Below, piece by piece: positions 41,632 through 51,398 of a stretch of DNA of 64,000 nucleotides. Each line of letters begins with the position of its first letter. The stretch's first letter is position 1. The position numbers were made by a program, and so were the translations under genes. The notes beneath the pieces are model-generated. The model was given only the letters and a program-made list of their open reading frames with translations, was not told the origin of the DNA and made no database searches. The stretch is from Bacillota bacterium (GTDB lineage: Bacteria > Bacillota > Clostridia > Lachnospirales > Lachnospiraceae): assembly GCA_023386315.1 (NCBI GenBank), contig JAEWJZ010000014.1:501001-565000 (forward strand), given 5' to 3'.

Positions 41632-42741
41632 TTATTCCGTTATCTTAGCGTTCTCTTTTAAGAAATCCAGTACTTTATTGCTGATGATATAATCATCTAC
41701 TTCATACTGTCCTGCTGCCTGGATCATGCTGTCTACACTTTCGTAACCCATCTTCTCAGCTACATCCTTGCGGTCATCATCGTTTACGGTGATTCCCTCT
41801 TTTTCAGCAATCGCATTTAATACCAGTCTCTGTTTTACGATTCCTTCCGCCTGAGTCTTCACTGTACTTCTGAAATCCTCTTCCTTCATTCCAGTAAATG
41901 CAGTGATAAATGATGCAAAGTCCATGCCATAAGCTGCCGCCTGATTGGTGTATCTTGCAACTACATTCTCTACATTGGCATCAATCGCTTCCTGATTCGC
42001 CTCAACCGTAGAATTTGCTAAAACAGCATCATAGATATTGCTTTTTACGTTCTGATCTGCCTGGTCATTCTTATTCTGAAGAAGTGTCTGTTTTTTATCT
42101 TCCTTGTATTCGTCAACTGTCTTGAACTCTGTGTTTTCCTGTACAAATGCATCATTTAACTCAGGAGTCTGCTTTTCTTTAATAGTGTTGACTGTTACTT
42201 CAAATACTACCGGCTGTCCTGCCAGATCCTTGTTGTTGTATTCCTGCGGGAAGGTAAGATCCAAAGAGAGCTTGTCTCCCTTTTTTGCTCCGATAATCCC
42301 TTCTTCAAAACCAGGAATGAACTGATTGGATCCAATGGTTAAATCATAGCCCTGAGCAGTACCGCCGTCAAATGCTGTGCCATCCTTTTTTCCTACAAAA
42401 TCAATGTTTACAACATCGCCGGACTGTACGGCACGGTCTACTTCCACATCTTTTTCATGAGCTGCCAGATCACTCTGGATTGCCTGCTGCACTTCCTCAT
42501 CTGTCACTTCCACAGCATCTCTTTTTACTTCAATGCCCTTGTAATTACCCAGCGTAATCGTTCCGTTATCCACTTTTGATAAGTCTACAGACGGAACAGT
42601 TTCCTGTGCGGAGGATTCAGTAGCCGCAGCTTCTGTTGTTTCAGGTGCTGCTGTCGTTTCATTTGCCGGTTTCTTGGAACAGCCGGTTACAATAGCGGCG
42701 GCAACAAGTCCGCACATACATACATTTAAAATTTTTTTCAT
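41632..42741 (-). CDS. Secreted lipoprotein with trigger-factor-like FKBP peptidyl-prolyl isomerase
   Basis: A 369-residue protein from ATG 42741 (AAAAGGA upstream; the longer frame to 42777 lacks a site). MKKILNVCMCGLVAAAIVTG ends in a lipobox with Cys21, then a Thr/Glu/Ala-rich linker, a trigger-factor N-terminal-like segment, an FKBP domain (SGDVVNIDFVGKKDGTAFDG...IPGFEEGIIGAKKGD) and the long helical C-terminal trigger-factor chaperone region. Cytosolic trigger factor has no signal, so this is an exported paralogue, probably folding proteins outside the membrane as PrsA does. It is first in a group with xpt and the HAD gene. Confidence 0.9.
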   Translation of the reverse strand: MKKILNVCMCGLVAAAIVTGCSKKPANETTAAPETTEAAATESSAQETVPSVDLSKVDNGTITLGNYKGIEVKRDAVEVTDEEVQQAIQSDLAAHEKDVEVDRAVQSGDVVNIDFVGKKDGTAFDGGTAQGYDLTIGSNQFIPGFEEGIIGAKKGDKLSLDLTFPQEYNNKDLAGQPVVFEVTVNTIKEKQTPELNDAFVQENTEFKTVDEYKEDKKQTLLQNKNDQADQNVKSNIYDAVLANSTVEANQEAIDANVENVVARYTNQAAAYGMDFASFITAFTGMKEEDFRSTVKTQAEGIVKQRLVLNAIAEKEGITVNDDDRKDVAEKMGYESVDSMIQAAGQYEVDDYIISNKVLDFLKENAKITE

Positions 42742-42866
42742 AATACAATCCTTTTTCCTTCTAAAATTATATATCATATTCGTACTGCTTCCTGTCAGTT
42801 ATACCATACTGGACACAGTAAAAAAAGCACTTTCCCGAAATTAACAAAAATTTCAATATTCCGTTA

Positions 42867-44261
42867 TTATTTGTAAAATGCCTGGAATGCCTTATATGTA
42901 TTATAAACATCCAGTTTGGAGGAAAGCTCAAAGGGGGAATGCATGGACAAAATCGGCACACCTAAATCAACCACATCTACATCCATCGCAGCCACATACT
43001 TGGCAATTGTTCCGCCGCCGCCCTGGTCTACTGCACCAAGTTCACCGATCTGCCAGTATACGCCTTCCTTCTCCATCATGGCAATTACCTTTGCCATCAG
43101 TTCCGCGCTGGCATCGTTTGATCCTGCTTTTCCCCTGACACCGGTATACTTTGTCAAAACACAGCCTTTATTTAAATAGCAGGAATTGCGCTCCTCGTAA
43201 ACAGAGGCAAAGGTCGGATCATAAGCTGCATTCACATCAGAAGATAAGCACATGGAATTGCGCAGGACAGTTCTCACATTTGCATGCGCCACTTCAGCCA
43301 GGTCTTCAATGTAATGAAGAACAAAGTGAGAGTTTAATCCGGTATTGCCGTCAGAACCGATCTCTTCCTTGTCTGCCAGTACGGTCACTGTGGTATATTC
43401 CGGTTTCACTGCATCTATCTCCGCCATAAGCGCTGTATAGGCACATACCCTGTCATCCTGTCCGTATGCACCGATGATGCTGCGGTCCAGACCAACATCA
43501 CTGGCTTTCTGTGCCGGAACCAGCTCGATCTCAGCACGTAAAAAATCTGTTTCCGTAATTCCAAAACGGTCGTTTAAAAGCTTGAGAGCCATCAGCTTAA
43601 CCGGTTCTTTTATTTCAGCCTCATCATTAAAAGGCAAAGATCCGATGACAACATTCAGTTCCTCTCCCTTCAACCCTTCCCCAAGCTTTCTGTCATTCTG
43701 TTCTGCCGCCAGATGGGGAAGTAAGTCTGTGATACAGAATACAGGATCGCCTTCCTTTTCACCGATATTAACCTCAATCACTTCTCCGCTTTTTTTAATA
43801 ATCACACCATGCATGGATAATGGAATAGTCGCCCACTGGTATTTGCGGATTCCTCCGTAATAGTGGGTCTTGAAGTAAGCCAGATCGTTCTTTTCATAAA
43901 CAGGATTGGGTTTTAAATCTAGTCTTGGAGAATCGATATGAGCACCGTTGATGCGGAGTCCCTTCTCAAGTCCCTGTGTTCCAAAGGTAGTTGCAAGTAT
44001 CGCTTTCCCTCTGTTAACCTGGTATACTTTATCTCCCGGCAGGTAGGACTTTGTTCCGTCAAAAGGCACATAGCCCTGCATCTCCAGCATGGCAACGGCT
44101 TCTCTTACACACTCCCGTTCTGTCTTTCCATTATCAAGAAACCGCTTATATCCATTGCAGAACAGATCTGCCTGTTCCATCTGTTCCGGCGCATCTTTTC
44201 CGATGTGGGGAAATTTAAATGTCAGTTCGTCCTGAAGCTTTTGTCCAATTGTTTTATCCAT
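42867..44261 (-). CDS. M18-family aminopeptidase
   Basis: A 464-residue zinc peptidase. INGAHIDSPRLDLKPNPVYE holds the first metal His and Asp; EIGSDGNTG holds the catalytic Glu pair; DRVCAYTALMAEIDA, SSDVNAAYDP and the C-terminal SMHSPFELSSKLDVY with the last metal His complete the pattern. The family removes N-terminal acidic or neutral residues from peptides in the cytoplasm. Length is normal. Confidence 0.93.
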   Translation of the reverse strand: MDKTIGQKLQDELTFKFPHIGKDAPEQMEQADLFCNGYKRFLDNGKTERECVREAVAMLEMQGYVPFDGTKSYLPGDKVYQVNRGKAILATTFGTQGLEKGLRINGAHIDSPRLDLKPNPVYEKNDLAYFKTHYYGGIRKYQWATIPLSMHGVIIKKSGEVIEVNIGEKEGDPVFCITDLLPHLAAEQNDRKLGEGLKGEELNVVIGSLPFNDEAEIKEPVKLMALKLLNDRFGITETDFLRAEIELVPAQKASDVGLDRSIIGAYGQDDRVCAYTALMAEIDAVKPEYTTVTVLADKEEIGSDGNTGLNSHFVLHYIEDLAEVAHANVRTVLRNSMCLSSDVNAAYDPTFASVYEERNSCYLNKGCVLTKYTGVRGKAGSNDASAELMAKVIAMMEKEGVYWQIGELGAVDQGGGGTIAKYVAAMDVDVVDLGVPILSMHSPFELSSKLDVYNTYKAFQAFYK

Positions 44262-44307
44262 GGTAAATCATCCTCCGTTATTGTCAGGGTTTTTCCCTGT
44301 ACATTAG

Positions 44308-44769
44308 TTAAGTCGTTGCCGGACATATCGTCTCGCTGTCTAATACCAGCGTAAATGGTCCGTCGTTTAATAAAGAAACCTTCATATCTGCACCGAAGCT
44401 GCCGGTCTGAACCCTCTTCGCAAAAGTTCCAAATCGTGCTGCAGCATATTCATAAAGGCGGTTAGCCAGCTGTGGCGATCCTGCACCCGCAAAACTGGGC
44501 CGGTTTCCTTTTCTGCAGTCAGCATAGAGAGTAAACTGGCTCACTACCAGAATCTCCCCCTCCACCTGGGATAAGGATAAATTAGTCTTCCCGTTTTCAT
44601 CGGGAAAAACTCTGAGTCTGCATATTTTATCCACCATCTTATCCGCAATCTCTTCCGTATCCGTGTCAGAAACTCCTAACAGAAGAAGAAAGCCTTTTCC
44701 AATAGAGCCGGTCTCATGCCCATCTACAGTAACCGAAGCATGGGCAACCCGCTGTAATACAATTCTCAT
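44308..44769 (-). CDS. dtd: D-aminoacyl-tRNA deacylase
   Basis: A 153-residue enzyme that hydrolyses D-aminoacyl-tRNAs and mischarged Gly-tRNA(Ala). [17 protein letters not shown], the catalytic SQFTLYAD and the cross-subunit NDGPFT (usual form NGPVT; Val replaced by Phe here) are present. The ATG follows AGGAGAACATAC. It lies 14 bp after the phosphodiesterase gene. Confidence 0.96.
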   Translation of the reverse strand: MRIVLQRVAHASVTVDGHETGSIGKGFLLLLGVSDTDTEEIADKMVDKICRLRVFPDENGKTNLSLSQVEGEILVVSQFTLYADCRKGNRPSFAGAGSPQLANRLYEYAAARFGTFAKRVQTGSFGADMKVSLLNDGPFTLVLDSETICPATT

Positions 44770-44783
44770 GTATGTTCTCCTGT

Positions 44784-46583
44784 CTATTTTAATACCAGCT
44801 GTAAATATTCCAGCAGACTTTCTGTGGCAGCCTCACGGTAAACAATCTCACGCGCAAGTATGGGGTAATCTGTAATGATATTATCAACTCCCAGCATCTT
44901 CATTCGTTCCATCTCGCTTTTCCCGTTCACGGTCCAGGCGTGTACCGTCTTTCCTTTTTCATGTGCAGCCTCCACCAGCCGTTCATTGATAAAGTTGGAA
45001 CGAAGGCTGATAAAATCTATGGAATCACTGGAATAAAAGTTCCCATATGCCGCAGATATGATATAGCCGGTCCGGATTTTTGGATCTGTCTTTTTAATTC
45101 TGACCAGATAGGAAAAACGTGTGGAAGTCACCACGCACTGCTCTTCCATCTGATATTCATCGATCAGCTGTACCACCTTTTCCGGTAAGCCACTGTTCTC
45201 TCCCAGGTTTTTAATCTCAATGTTTAAATTAATCTTCCCTTTGCAATATTCCATGGCTTCCTGCAGGGTGGGTATATACTCTCCTCTGTATTCATCAGAA
45301 AACCAGGAACCTACATCCAGCCTGACCAGATCATCATAATCATAGGAACCGATGGTCCGGTTTATGCCGGCCACCCGGTTCAAAGTAAAGTCGTGTCCCA
45401 GTACAACGATCCCGTCCTTTGTCTCCTGTACATCAATCTCTGCATAATCAGCCAGATCATCCACTGCCTTATGAAGTGCAGCCATGGTATTCTCCGGCGC
45501 CTCATTGGAACTGCCCCGATGCGCAGTGATCTGAATCTCACTGAGCATATCTCCGGTAATTACAGAGCCGTTTCTTAAAACGTAAAAGAGGGACAGCAGA
45601 CAAAGTGCCGTAGCAGCTGACATGATGATTCCTGCTGTCTTCCGGTTTCCAAAAGGCTTGCCCTCATAACCAATGGCTGCCACCTTTCTGGAAATCCTGC
45701 TGTTAAACCGGAAATACTGAACACTGACAGCCCCGTACTTGCCCACAGCCAGAAGCATGCTGGAAAAGAAAATAAGGACCAGCTCGATCCAGTCACAGGC
45801 TGCCGGAAGCACAGCAAGTGCCAGACGGTTATCTGTAAACAGGGTAACTGCCACAGCGGTAAGCAGCACACAGAATCCGTAAAGCGCCCAAAGAGCAAGG
45901 ATGGCAAGCCCATAATAAACAAGCATCAGAGGCAGGACCTCAAACATCCTGCGCCTCAAAAGCCACCAGCTTTTTAAATAACCGTCCCGGAACCGCTTCT
46001 GCTCCACCATACAGGTATGAAATACATAAAGCCCCGGAACCACAAAAAACAGGATCAGAAGAATGGATGCCGCCAGCAGGACCCGTCCCCATGGCTGCCT
46101 CAGTAACTCAGAAGTAACAAAATTAATTGGCTTTACATGGGTAAATACCCGATAAATCAGATACAGATTCGTAATAAAATAATCCGCCAGAACCAGAAGT
46201 CCCAACTGCCAGTTTATCCGGCGGATCTCATCAAGAAGTTTTGATAATCCTCCCGCCAGAATCTGCCACAAATTCAGCTTTTTGAAGTAGAATGCTCCCT
46301 GATACAGTGTTATCAGGCATCCCGTTTCCAACAGCATCATTAATATCCCAAGAATCAAAAGAGCAGCAATGATCGCTGCTGTCCATGGTTTTATCAGAAA
46401 GGAACCGATATTTGACGCAGTTAAATAGCTGTAATCAGCCATTTTAAGCGCAAACTCAAGACCTGCATTTAAAGCAAGCAGATACAAAGGAGCTGTAACC
46501 AGCCGAAACAGCAGCGTGAAGATTAAACCATTTCTCTGATTATATTTAAGAATCTTAAATGTGTCTTTTGTTAATGTGCCCAT
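44784..46583 (-). CDS. Membrane-anchored glycerophosphodiester phosphodiesterase
   Basis: A 599-residue protein: about eight membrane helices in residues 15-345 (the GPDPase membrane domain) and a C-terminal GDPD TIM barrel with [15 protein letters not shown] (catalytic His, Arg and Glu), [20 protein letters not shown] and INLNIEIKN. It splits glycerophosphodiesters, from lipids or teichoic acids, into glycerol-3-phosphate and an alcohol. That product could feed the glp genes at 54-60 kb. The membrane-fused form is common in Firmicutes. Confidence 0.93.
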   Translation of the reverse strand: MGTLTKDTFKILKYNQRNGLIFTLLFRLVTAPLYLLALNAGLEFALKMADYSYLTASNIGSFLIKPWTAAIIAALLILGILMMLLETGCLITLYQGAFYFKKLNLWQILAGGLSKLLDEIRRINWQLGLLVLADYFITNLYLIYRVFTHVKPINFVTSELLRQPWGRVLLAASILLILFFVVPGLYVFHTCMVEQKRFRDGYLKSWWLLRRRMFEVLPLMLVYYGLAILALWALYGFCVLLTAVAVTLFTDNRLALAVLPAACDWIELVLIFFSSMLLAVGKYGAVSVQYFRFNSRISRKVAAIGYEGKPFGNRKTAGIIMSAATALCLLSLFYVLRNGSVITGDMLSEIQITAHRGSSNEAPENTMAALHKAVDDLADYAEIDVQETKDGIVVLGHDFTLNRVAGINRTIGSYDYDDLVRLDVGSWFSDEYRGEYIPTLQEAMEYCKGKINLNIEIKNLGENSGLPEKVVQLIDEYQMEEQCVVTSTRFSYLVRIKKTDPKIRTGYIISAAYGNFYSSDSIDFISLRSNFINERLVEAAHEKGKTVHAWTVNGKSEMERMKMLGVDNIITDYPILAREIVYREAATESLLEYLQLVLK

Positions 46584-46655
46584 AGAACAACCTTCTTTTT
46601 ATGAAGTTAAAAAACAGCCTTAAGCGGCGGAATCGTCAAGGCTGCACCTTTTCTT

Positions 46656-47333
46656 TTATTCTTCCCCTGCCTTACTGTCTCCGCCGTCTGGTATGGGCTT
46701 TTGTGCTTCACTCAGTTCCAGAATGGCCTGATTCAAAGAAAACATCTTTTTATCAAGCATATTGACCACATCTGCACAGGCTTTCAGCTCCTGCTGCAGA
46801 TATGCCGGCGCATTGCCTTCAAATTTGTAGTAAATCTTATGCTCCAGACTTGCCCAGAAATCCATGGCTACAGTTCTGATCTGAACCTCCACCTTGGTAT
46901 CAACCGGCCCATCCGTCAGATAAATGGGGATGGTCACTACCATATGGTAGCTTTTATATCCGTTGGGCTTTGGATTCTCAATATAATCCTTTACATAAAG
47001 GACTGTTACATCACTTTGCTTTGTTATCATCTCCGCAATATGATAAATATCTGAAGTAAACGAGCAGATAATCCGGATTCCTGCAATATCGTTTAACTTT
47101 TCCACCATATTATCGATGGTCACATCGTACCCGTACCGCTTTAATTTTTTGACAATACTGTCCGGCGTTTTAAGTCTTGACTTGATGTGCTCAATGGGGT
47201 TGTAATTATAGATATGCACAAACTCATTATTGAGTATCTCTATTTTTGTATTAATTTCCCTTAATGCTGAGTCATACAAAAATATGACGGATTTCCACTG
47301 GTCAACCTGATCAAATGATTTGGGAATATTCAT
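46656..47333 (-). CDS. Small alarmone synthetase, RelQ/YjbM type
   Basis: A 225-residue single-domain (p)ppGpp synthetase. The conserved core is HIYNYNPIEHIKSRLKTPDSIVKKL, the ATP/GTP site DIAGIRIICSFTSDIYHIA, then KPNGYKSYHMVVTIP and VEVQIRTVAMDFWASLEHKIYYKF. It lacks hydrolase and regulatory domains. Its leader contains two mutually exclusive hairpins (47359-47381 and 47378-47404). The ribosome site is the purine-rich GGGAGGGGGGAATGTGGA. Confidence 0.94.
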   Translation of the reverse strand: MNIPKSFDQVDQWKSVIFLYDSALREINTKIEILNNEFVHIYNYNPIEHIKSRLKTPDSIVKKLKRYGYDVTIDNMVEKLNDIAGIRIICSFTSDIYHIAEMITKQSDVTVLYVKDYIENPKPNGYKSYHMVVTIPIYLTDGPVDTKVEVQIRTVAMDFWASLEHKIYYKFEGNAPAYLQQELKACADVVNMLDKKMFSLNQAILELSEAQKPIPDGGDSKAGEE

Positions 47334-47358
47334 TCCACATTCCCCCCTCCCTTGGCAA

Positions 47359-47404
47359 CCTGTCTGAATCAGTGAGACAGGGGCAGCCCAAACGACAGCC
47401 CCTG
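47359..47404 (-). promoter_or_regulatory. Two overlapping hairpins in the alarmone synthetase leader
   Basis: CAGGGGC (47378-47384) pairs with GCCCCTG (47398-47404), while GACAGG (47376-47381) pairs with CCTGTC (47359-47364). The shared CAGG cannot be in both, so the leader has two exclusive folds 25-70 nt upstream of the start codon. Confidence 0.4.
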
Positions 47405-47463
47405 CTACTCTTTAAACAGTATACCATAGAAACCCGATATTTTATATTGTTTTTACCCAGTTT

Positions 47464-48396
47464 CTAAAATTTTAATCCTTTTAAAAGATTTGCAAGTCCG
47501 GTAGATGCACTTCCCTCTTCTTTGTAATCAAAGATCTCTGCTGCCTCTTCCTCACCGTCTTCCACCGCCTTCATGCTTAAACTGATCTTATTATCTGCAG
47601 TCGAGATGATTTTAACCTTTACAGTCTGTCCTTCCTTTAAAACCGCGCCCGGGTGTTTAATTCTCTGATTGCTGATCTGTGAAATGTGAAGGAGACCGGA
47701 AAGACCGTTTTCCAGATTAATAAATGCACCGTAATCCTTTATGGTATCAACCGTTCCTTCCATAACTGCTCCAGCCTGACATTTGGCAATCTTTCTGCTG
47801 GTCTCTTCTTTCTGTTTTAATAATGCAGGTTCTTTTCCGGACAGTACCAGCTTCCGGTTCTCTTCGTCAGCAGTAATCACTGTTACATCAATGGTCTTTC
47901 CGCTAAAATCCTCCAGATTTTCAACATACTCCGCAGCCAGCTTGGAAGCGGGTATAAAACCGCGGATTCCTTCCAGGTAAACCACAGCTCCGCCTTTTAC
48001 AATCTCTGATATCTTTACCGCTATCATGGTGCGGTCTTCCATCATGGTCCGTAACTTCTCCCATGCTGCCTGATCATTTTGAAGCTTTCTGGATAGCACA
48101 AGGTTTCCTTCCCCGTCATCGGTGCTTATAACGGTTGCGGTGATTTCATCTCCCGTATGAATTTCAGCAAGAGGATTAAAATCAGGGTCACTGCTTAAGT
48201 CCTCTTTATTAATGATTCCTTCGGCATAATATTTTAAATCCAGAAAAACCTGGTCCTCGCTTACTCGGATTACTGTTCCGGTTACTGTATCGCCTTCTCT
48301 GACACGTTTAAAGGATGCCTCCAGCTCAGCCGCATAATCATCCATGGTTTCCACATGCTCCTGGGAAATGGCATCTGTCTTCATCTCTTCTTCCAT
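47464..48396 (-). CDS. S1 RNA-binding domain protein (short ribosomal-protein-S1 type)
   Basis: A 310-residue protein with three S1 domains at about 35-105, 122-190 and 207-275 (GDTVTGTVIRVSEDQVFLDL; IVKGGAVVYLEGIRGFIPASKL; AVMEGTVDTIKDYGAFINLENG). I choose ATG at 48396 because GGAGG lies 7 nt upstream. It resembles the short S1 homologues of Firmicutes (YpfD-like), which bind mRNA but are not stable ribosomal proteins. An acidic tail of about 30 residues follows. Confidence 0.88.
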   Translation of the reverse strand: MEEEMKTDAISQEHVETMDDYAAELEASFKRVREGDTVTGTVIRVSEDQVFLDLKYYAEGIINKEDLSSDPDFNPLAEIHTGDEITATVISTDDGEGNLVLSRKLQNDQAAWEKLRTMMEDRTMIAVKISEIVKGGAVVYLEGIRGFIPASKLAAEYVENLEDFSGKTIDVTVITADEENRKLVLSGKEPALLKQKEETSRKIAKCQAGAVMEGTVDTIKDYGAFINLENGLSGLLHISQISNQRIKHPGAVLKEGQTVKVKIISTADNKISLSMKAVEDGEEEAAEIFDYKEEGSASTGLANLLKGLKF

Positions 48397-48564
48397 AAGA
48401 ATTCCTCCATTCATAAAATACCTTGTTTCAGGCATAATCTAAGTATATATTTAACACATCCCGCCCGATATTTCTATAGTTTTCTCAGGAAAAATATGTT
48501 ATATTCTAAGAAAAATACATACCTGCCGAATTAAAGATCCGGCTTTGCAACAGAAAGGACAAAC

Positions 48565-49293
48565 ATGATGAAGGACATAATGGACCTGCATACTCACACC
48601 ATGGCCAGCGGACATGCATACAGCACTTTGTATGAAATGGCAAGATCTGCCTCTGAAAAAGGACTCGCTCTCATGGGTTCCACGGACCACGCACCAAAAA
48701 TGCCAGGAACATGCCACGAATTTTATTTTATTAATTTTAAAGTGATCCCACGCACGCTCTACGGAATTCATATTCTTATGGGAGCAGAGCTGAATATACT
48801 TGACTATACCGGCCGGATCGACTTAAGAGAAGGTCTTCTTGAAAAACTGGACTATTCCATAGCAAGCATTCATGAGCCCTGCTATAAAAACGGAACCATG
48901 GCCCAGAATACAAGTGCCTATACAGGCGCTATAGAAAACCCCTATATAAAGATTATCGGACACCCGGATGACAGCCGCTTTCCGGTGGATTACGATACCA
49001 TAGTCTGTGCAGCGGCAGAAAACCACACCCTTCTGGAGGTTAATTCCAGTTCCCTTCACCCCTTAAGTGCCAGAAAGAACGCAAGGGAGAACTATGAGAT
49101 TATGCTGGATTTATGCCGCCGATACAGAGCATCCATTATTATAAACAGCGACGCCCACATTGAGGCTGATGTTGGGAATCATGCCCGCGCTTTAGAGCTG
49201 CTTGATGAATTATCATTTCCCCAGGAACTGGTTGTAAACAGCTCCATTGACCGGCTTCTCCCCTATATACCAAAGCTGGAGGCTTATCTATGA
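48565..49293 (+). CDS. PHP-domain phosphoesterase (YcdX/histidinol-phosphatase-like)
   Basis: A 242-residue PHP protein: DLHTHTMASGHAYSTLYEMA carries the metal histidines, STDHAPKMPG the next His/Asp, SIASIHEP and GHPDDSRFPVDY further ligands, and NSDAHIEADVGN the last. The enzyme is probably a trinuclear-metal phosphatase of the YcdX subgroup; the substrate is unknown. AAAGGA precedes the ATG. It overlaps the LysR gene by 4 bp (ATGA), so the regulator and enzyme are co-expressed. Confidence 0.88.
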   Translation: MMKDIMDLHTHTMASGHAYSTLYEMARSASEKGLALMGSTDHAPKMPGTCHEFYFINFKVIPRTLYGIHILMGAELNILDYTGRIDLREGLLEKLDYSIASIHEPCYKNGTMAQNTSAYTGAIENPYIKIIGHPDDSRFPVDYDTIVCAAAENHTLLEVNSSSLHPLSARKNARENYEIMLDLCRRYRASIIINSDAHIEADVGNHARALELLDELSFPQELVVNSSIDRLLPYIPKLEAYL

Positions 49294-50228
49294 TTAACTT
49301 CCTGAACCTGGAATATTTTCTGGCTGTTGCGGAAGAATTAAATATTACAAGAGCCGCAAGACGGCTTTATATTTCCCAGCAGTCTTTAAGCAACCATATC
49401 TCTAATATGGAAAAAGAATTTGATGTTCAGCTCTTTAACCGTACCATGCCCCTGACACTGACCTATGCGGGCCGTGCCTTAAAGATCCGTGCCAAAGAGC
49501 TTCTGGATTTAAAGGATGAAACATACCGCCAGTTAGCAGACATTAAAGATTTTACCATCGGACAGCTTTCCATCGGTGTATCCCATACCAGAGGGCGCTT
49601 TCTTCTTCCTGTCATTCTTCCCGCCTTCCAGGAGAAGTTTCCCAATATCGAACTTCATCTGGTAGAAGGAAATTCGTCTGAACTAAGCAATGCGCTGATT
49701 CACGGAGAGATTGATCTTATGATTGACCTTCTTCCGTTTAAAGCGGAAAATGTAGAAACAGTTCCCATCTGCGAAGAAGAAATCCTTCTGGTAGTTCCTG
49801 ACCAGATCTTAGACCGGTATTTTCCGGGCAGGCAGGATGAGATTAAAAAGGAACTGGAATCCAATGCGGATGTGACTCTTTTAAAGGATTGCCCTTATCT
49901 TCTCATCAATAAAGGGAACCGGGTACGCACCATTGCCGATGAAATATTTGAAGAGGCCCAGCTGTCTCCAAGCATTCTTTTGGAGACAGAGAATATTGAA
50001 ACAGTTCTTGCCCTTGCATCAAAGGGTATGGGCATCACCTTCTATCCTAAGATGTTTATGTCAGGAAACCAGGACGGCGCCGGTGCCGTTATGAAAAAAG
50101 CCGGTCTAAATTACTTTTCGTTAAATTACATGCGCAGCCATGGCATTCTTGCGTTTGGTTGCCACAAGGGCAGATACCTGTCTCAGGCTACAGAAGAATT
50201 TATCCGGATTGCAAAGGAAAATATATAG
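49290..50228 (+). CDS. LysR-family transcriptional regulator
   Basis: A 312-residue regulator with the LysR winged helix at 1-60 (NLEYFLAVAEELNITRAARR, SQQSLSNHISNMEKEF) and a periplasmic-binding-protein-like effector domain at about 90-300. Its start lies in the stop codon of the PHP gene. Lacking a divergent target, it may act elsewhere; the ligand is unknown. Confidence 0.92.
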   Translation: MINFLNLEYFLAVAEELNITRAARRLYISQQSLSNHISNMEKEFDVQLFNRTMPLTLTYAGRALKIRAKELLDLKDETYRQLADIKDFTIGQLSIGVSHTRGRFLLPVILPAFQEKFPNIELHLVEGNSSELSNALIHGEIDLMIDLLPFKAENVETVPICEEEILLVVPDQILDRYFPGRQDEIKKELESNADVTLLKDCPYLLINKGNRVRTIADEIFEEAQLSPSILLETENIETVLALASKGMGITFYPKMFMSGNQDGAGAVMKKAGLNYFSLNYMRSHGILAFGCHKGRYLSQATEEFIRIAKENI

Positions 50229-50241
50229 ATTTAACTGCAGA

Positions 50242-50303
50242 TTGACAAATGGGTTAGAATCCTATATTATTAAATAGTAACAATTACTACTATAATTATT
50301 GTT
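50242..50303 (+). promoter_or_regulatory. perR promoter with PerR-like box
   Basis: TTGACA (50242-50247), 17 bp, TATTAT (50265-50270). Downstream, AACAAT (50279-50284) and ATTGTT (50298-50303) are inverted around TATAATTATT, which matches much of the per-box TTATAATNATTATAA. Position at the start point suggests autorepression. Confidence 0.65.
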
Positions 50304-50321
50304 TATAGAAAAGGAGCGGCC

Positions 50322-50711
50322 ATGAAAACATTAAAGTACAGCCGTCAGCGGGAATCTATTAAGTCCTGTTTAATGGCAAGACACGATCACCCCACTGCCG
50401 ACGCCTTATACACATCGATTCGCGAAGAATTCCCCAATATCAGCCTTGGTACCGTCTACCGGAATTTAAATCTTCTGGTGGAACTGGGGGAAATTCAGAA
50501 GCTGACCTGTGGAGACGGCGCCGATCACTTTGATGCGGACACATCACCGCATTATCATTTTGTATGCAGGAAATGCGGGCAGGTGTATGATCTGCCTATG
50601 GAACCTATGGACAGCATTAATCATCTGGCTCAAAAACATGCGGAGGGTCAGGTTGACAGTCACAAGATCTATTTTTACGGCACTTGTAATGATTGTCTGG
50701 AAAATAATTGA
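50322..50711 (+). CDS. perR: Peroxide-responsive repressor PerR
   Basis: A 129-residue Fur-family regulator. The structural zinc cysteines are C82, C85, C122 and C125. The regulatory metal ligands of Bacillus PerR (H37, D85, H91, H93, D104) have exact counterparts here at H23, D71, H77, H79 and D90, each offset by 14, and the Asp at the last position marks PerR rather than Fur. The DNA-binding helix is GTVYRNLNLL. The N-terminus is 14 residues shorter than in Bacillus. Next to two rubrerythrins, it probably represses them until peroxide oxidises the metal-binding histidines. Confidence 0.93.
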   Translation: MKTLKYSRQRESIKSCLMARHDHPTADALYTSIREEFPNISLGTVYRNLNLLVELGEIQKLTCGDGADHFDADTSPHYHFVCRKCGQVYDLPMEPMDSINHLAQKHAEGQVDSHKIYFYGTCNDCLENN

Positions 50712-50720
50712 GAATTTCTC

Positions 50721-50780
50721 TTGACACAGGATAAAACATGTGGTAAGTTAATATCAGTAATCATTATTGTTATCGATTAC
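50721..50780 (+). promoter_or_regulatory. Rubrerythrin promoter with PerR-like box
   Basis: TTGACA (50721-50726), 17 bp, TAAGTT (50744-50749). The palindrome GTAATC...GATTAC (50757-50780) encloses ATTATTGTT, a 9-mer also found in the perR promoter box (50295-50303). Confidence 0.6.
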
Positions 50781-50826
50781 AAAAACACTACAAATAAAAA
50801 ATTAAAATAAAAGGAGACATGAGATC

Positions 50827-51369
50827 ATGAAAAAATGGGTTTGTACAGTATGCGGTTATGTTCACGAAGGAGAGACAGCTCCGGAATTCTGTCCAGTATG
50901 TAAAGCTGGTTCTGAGAAATTTAAATTACAGGACGAAGATATGTCCTGGGCCTGCGAGCATGAGATTGGTGTAGCTCAGGGTTCTCCTGAAGATATCATG
51001 AAGGATTTAAGAGCGAATTTTGAAGGCGAATGTACCGAAGTTGGAATGTACCTTGCCATGTCCAGAGCTGCTCACAGAGAAGGCTATCCTGAAATCGGCT
51101 TATATTACGAGAAGGCTGCTCATGAAGAAGCTGAGCATGCTTCCAAGTTTGCTGAATTATTAGGGGAATGTGTATCCTCCAGCACAAAGAAGAACCTGGA
51201 ATTAAGAGTAGCAGCTGAAAACGGTGCAACAGCAGGCAAATTTGATCTTGCAAAGCGTGCCAAAGCATTAAACTTAGATGCAATTCATGATACCGTACAT
51301 GAGATGGCTAAGGATGAAGCACGCCACGGAAAAGCATTCAAAGGCTTACTGGAAAGATACTTCGGCTAA
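50827..51369 (+). CDS. Reverse rubrerythrin (rubredoxin domain first)
   Basis: A 180-residue peroxide-reducing protein. The N-terminal rubredoxin domain has CTVCGY and CPVC (C6, C9, C22, C25); the ferritin-like di-iron domain follows, with [31 protein letters not shown] and [13 protein letters not shown] supplying the Glu/His ligands. This domain order is the reverse of the classical one next door and is common in strict anaerobes as an NADH-linked peroxidase. AAAGGAGACATGAGATC precedes the ATG; it leads an operon of two genes. Confidence 0.95.
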   Translation: MKKWVCTVCGYVHEGETAPEFCPVCKAGSEKFKLQDEDMSWACEHEIGVAQGSPEDIMKDLRANFEGECTEVGMYLAMSRAAHREGYPEIGLYYEKAAHEEAEHASKFAELLGECVSSSTKKNLELRVAAENGATAGKFDLAKRAKALNLDAIHDTVHEMAKDEARHGKAFKGLLERYFG

Positions 51370-51398
51370 ATCCATTTTCAAACAGGAGGGTTTTTACG

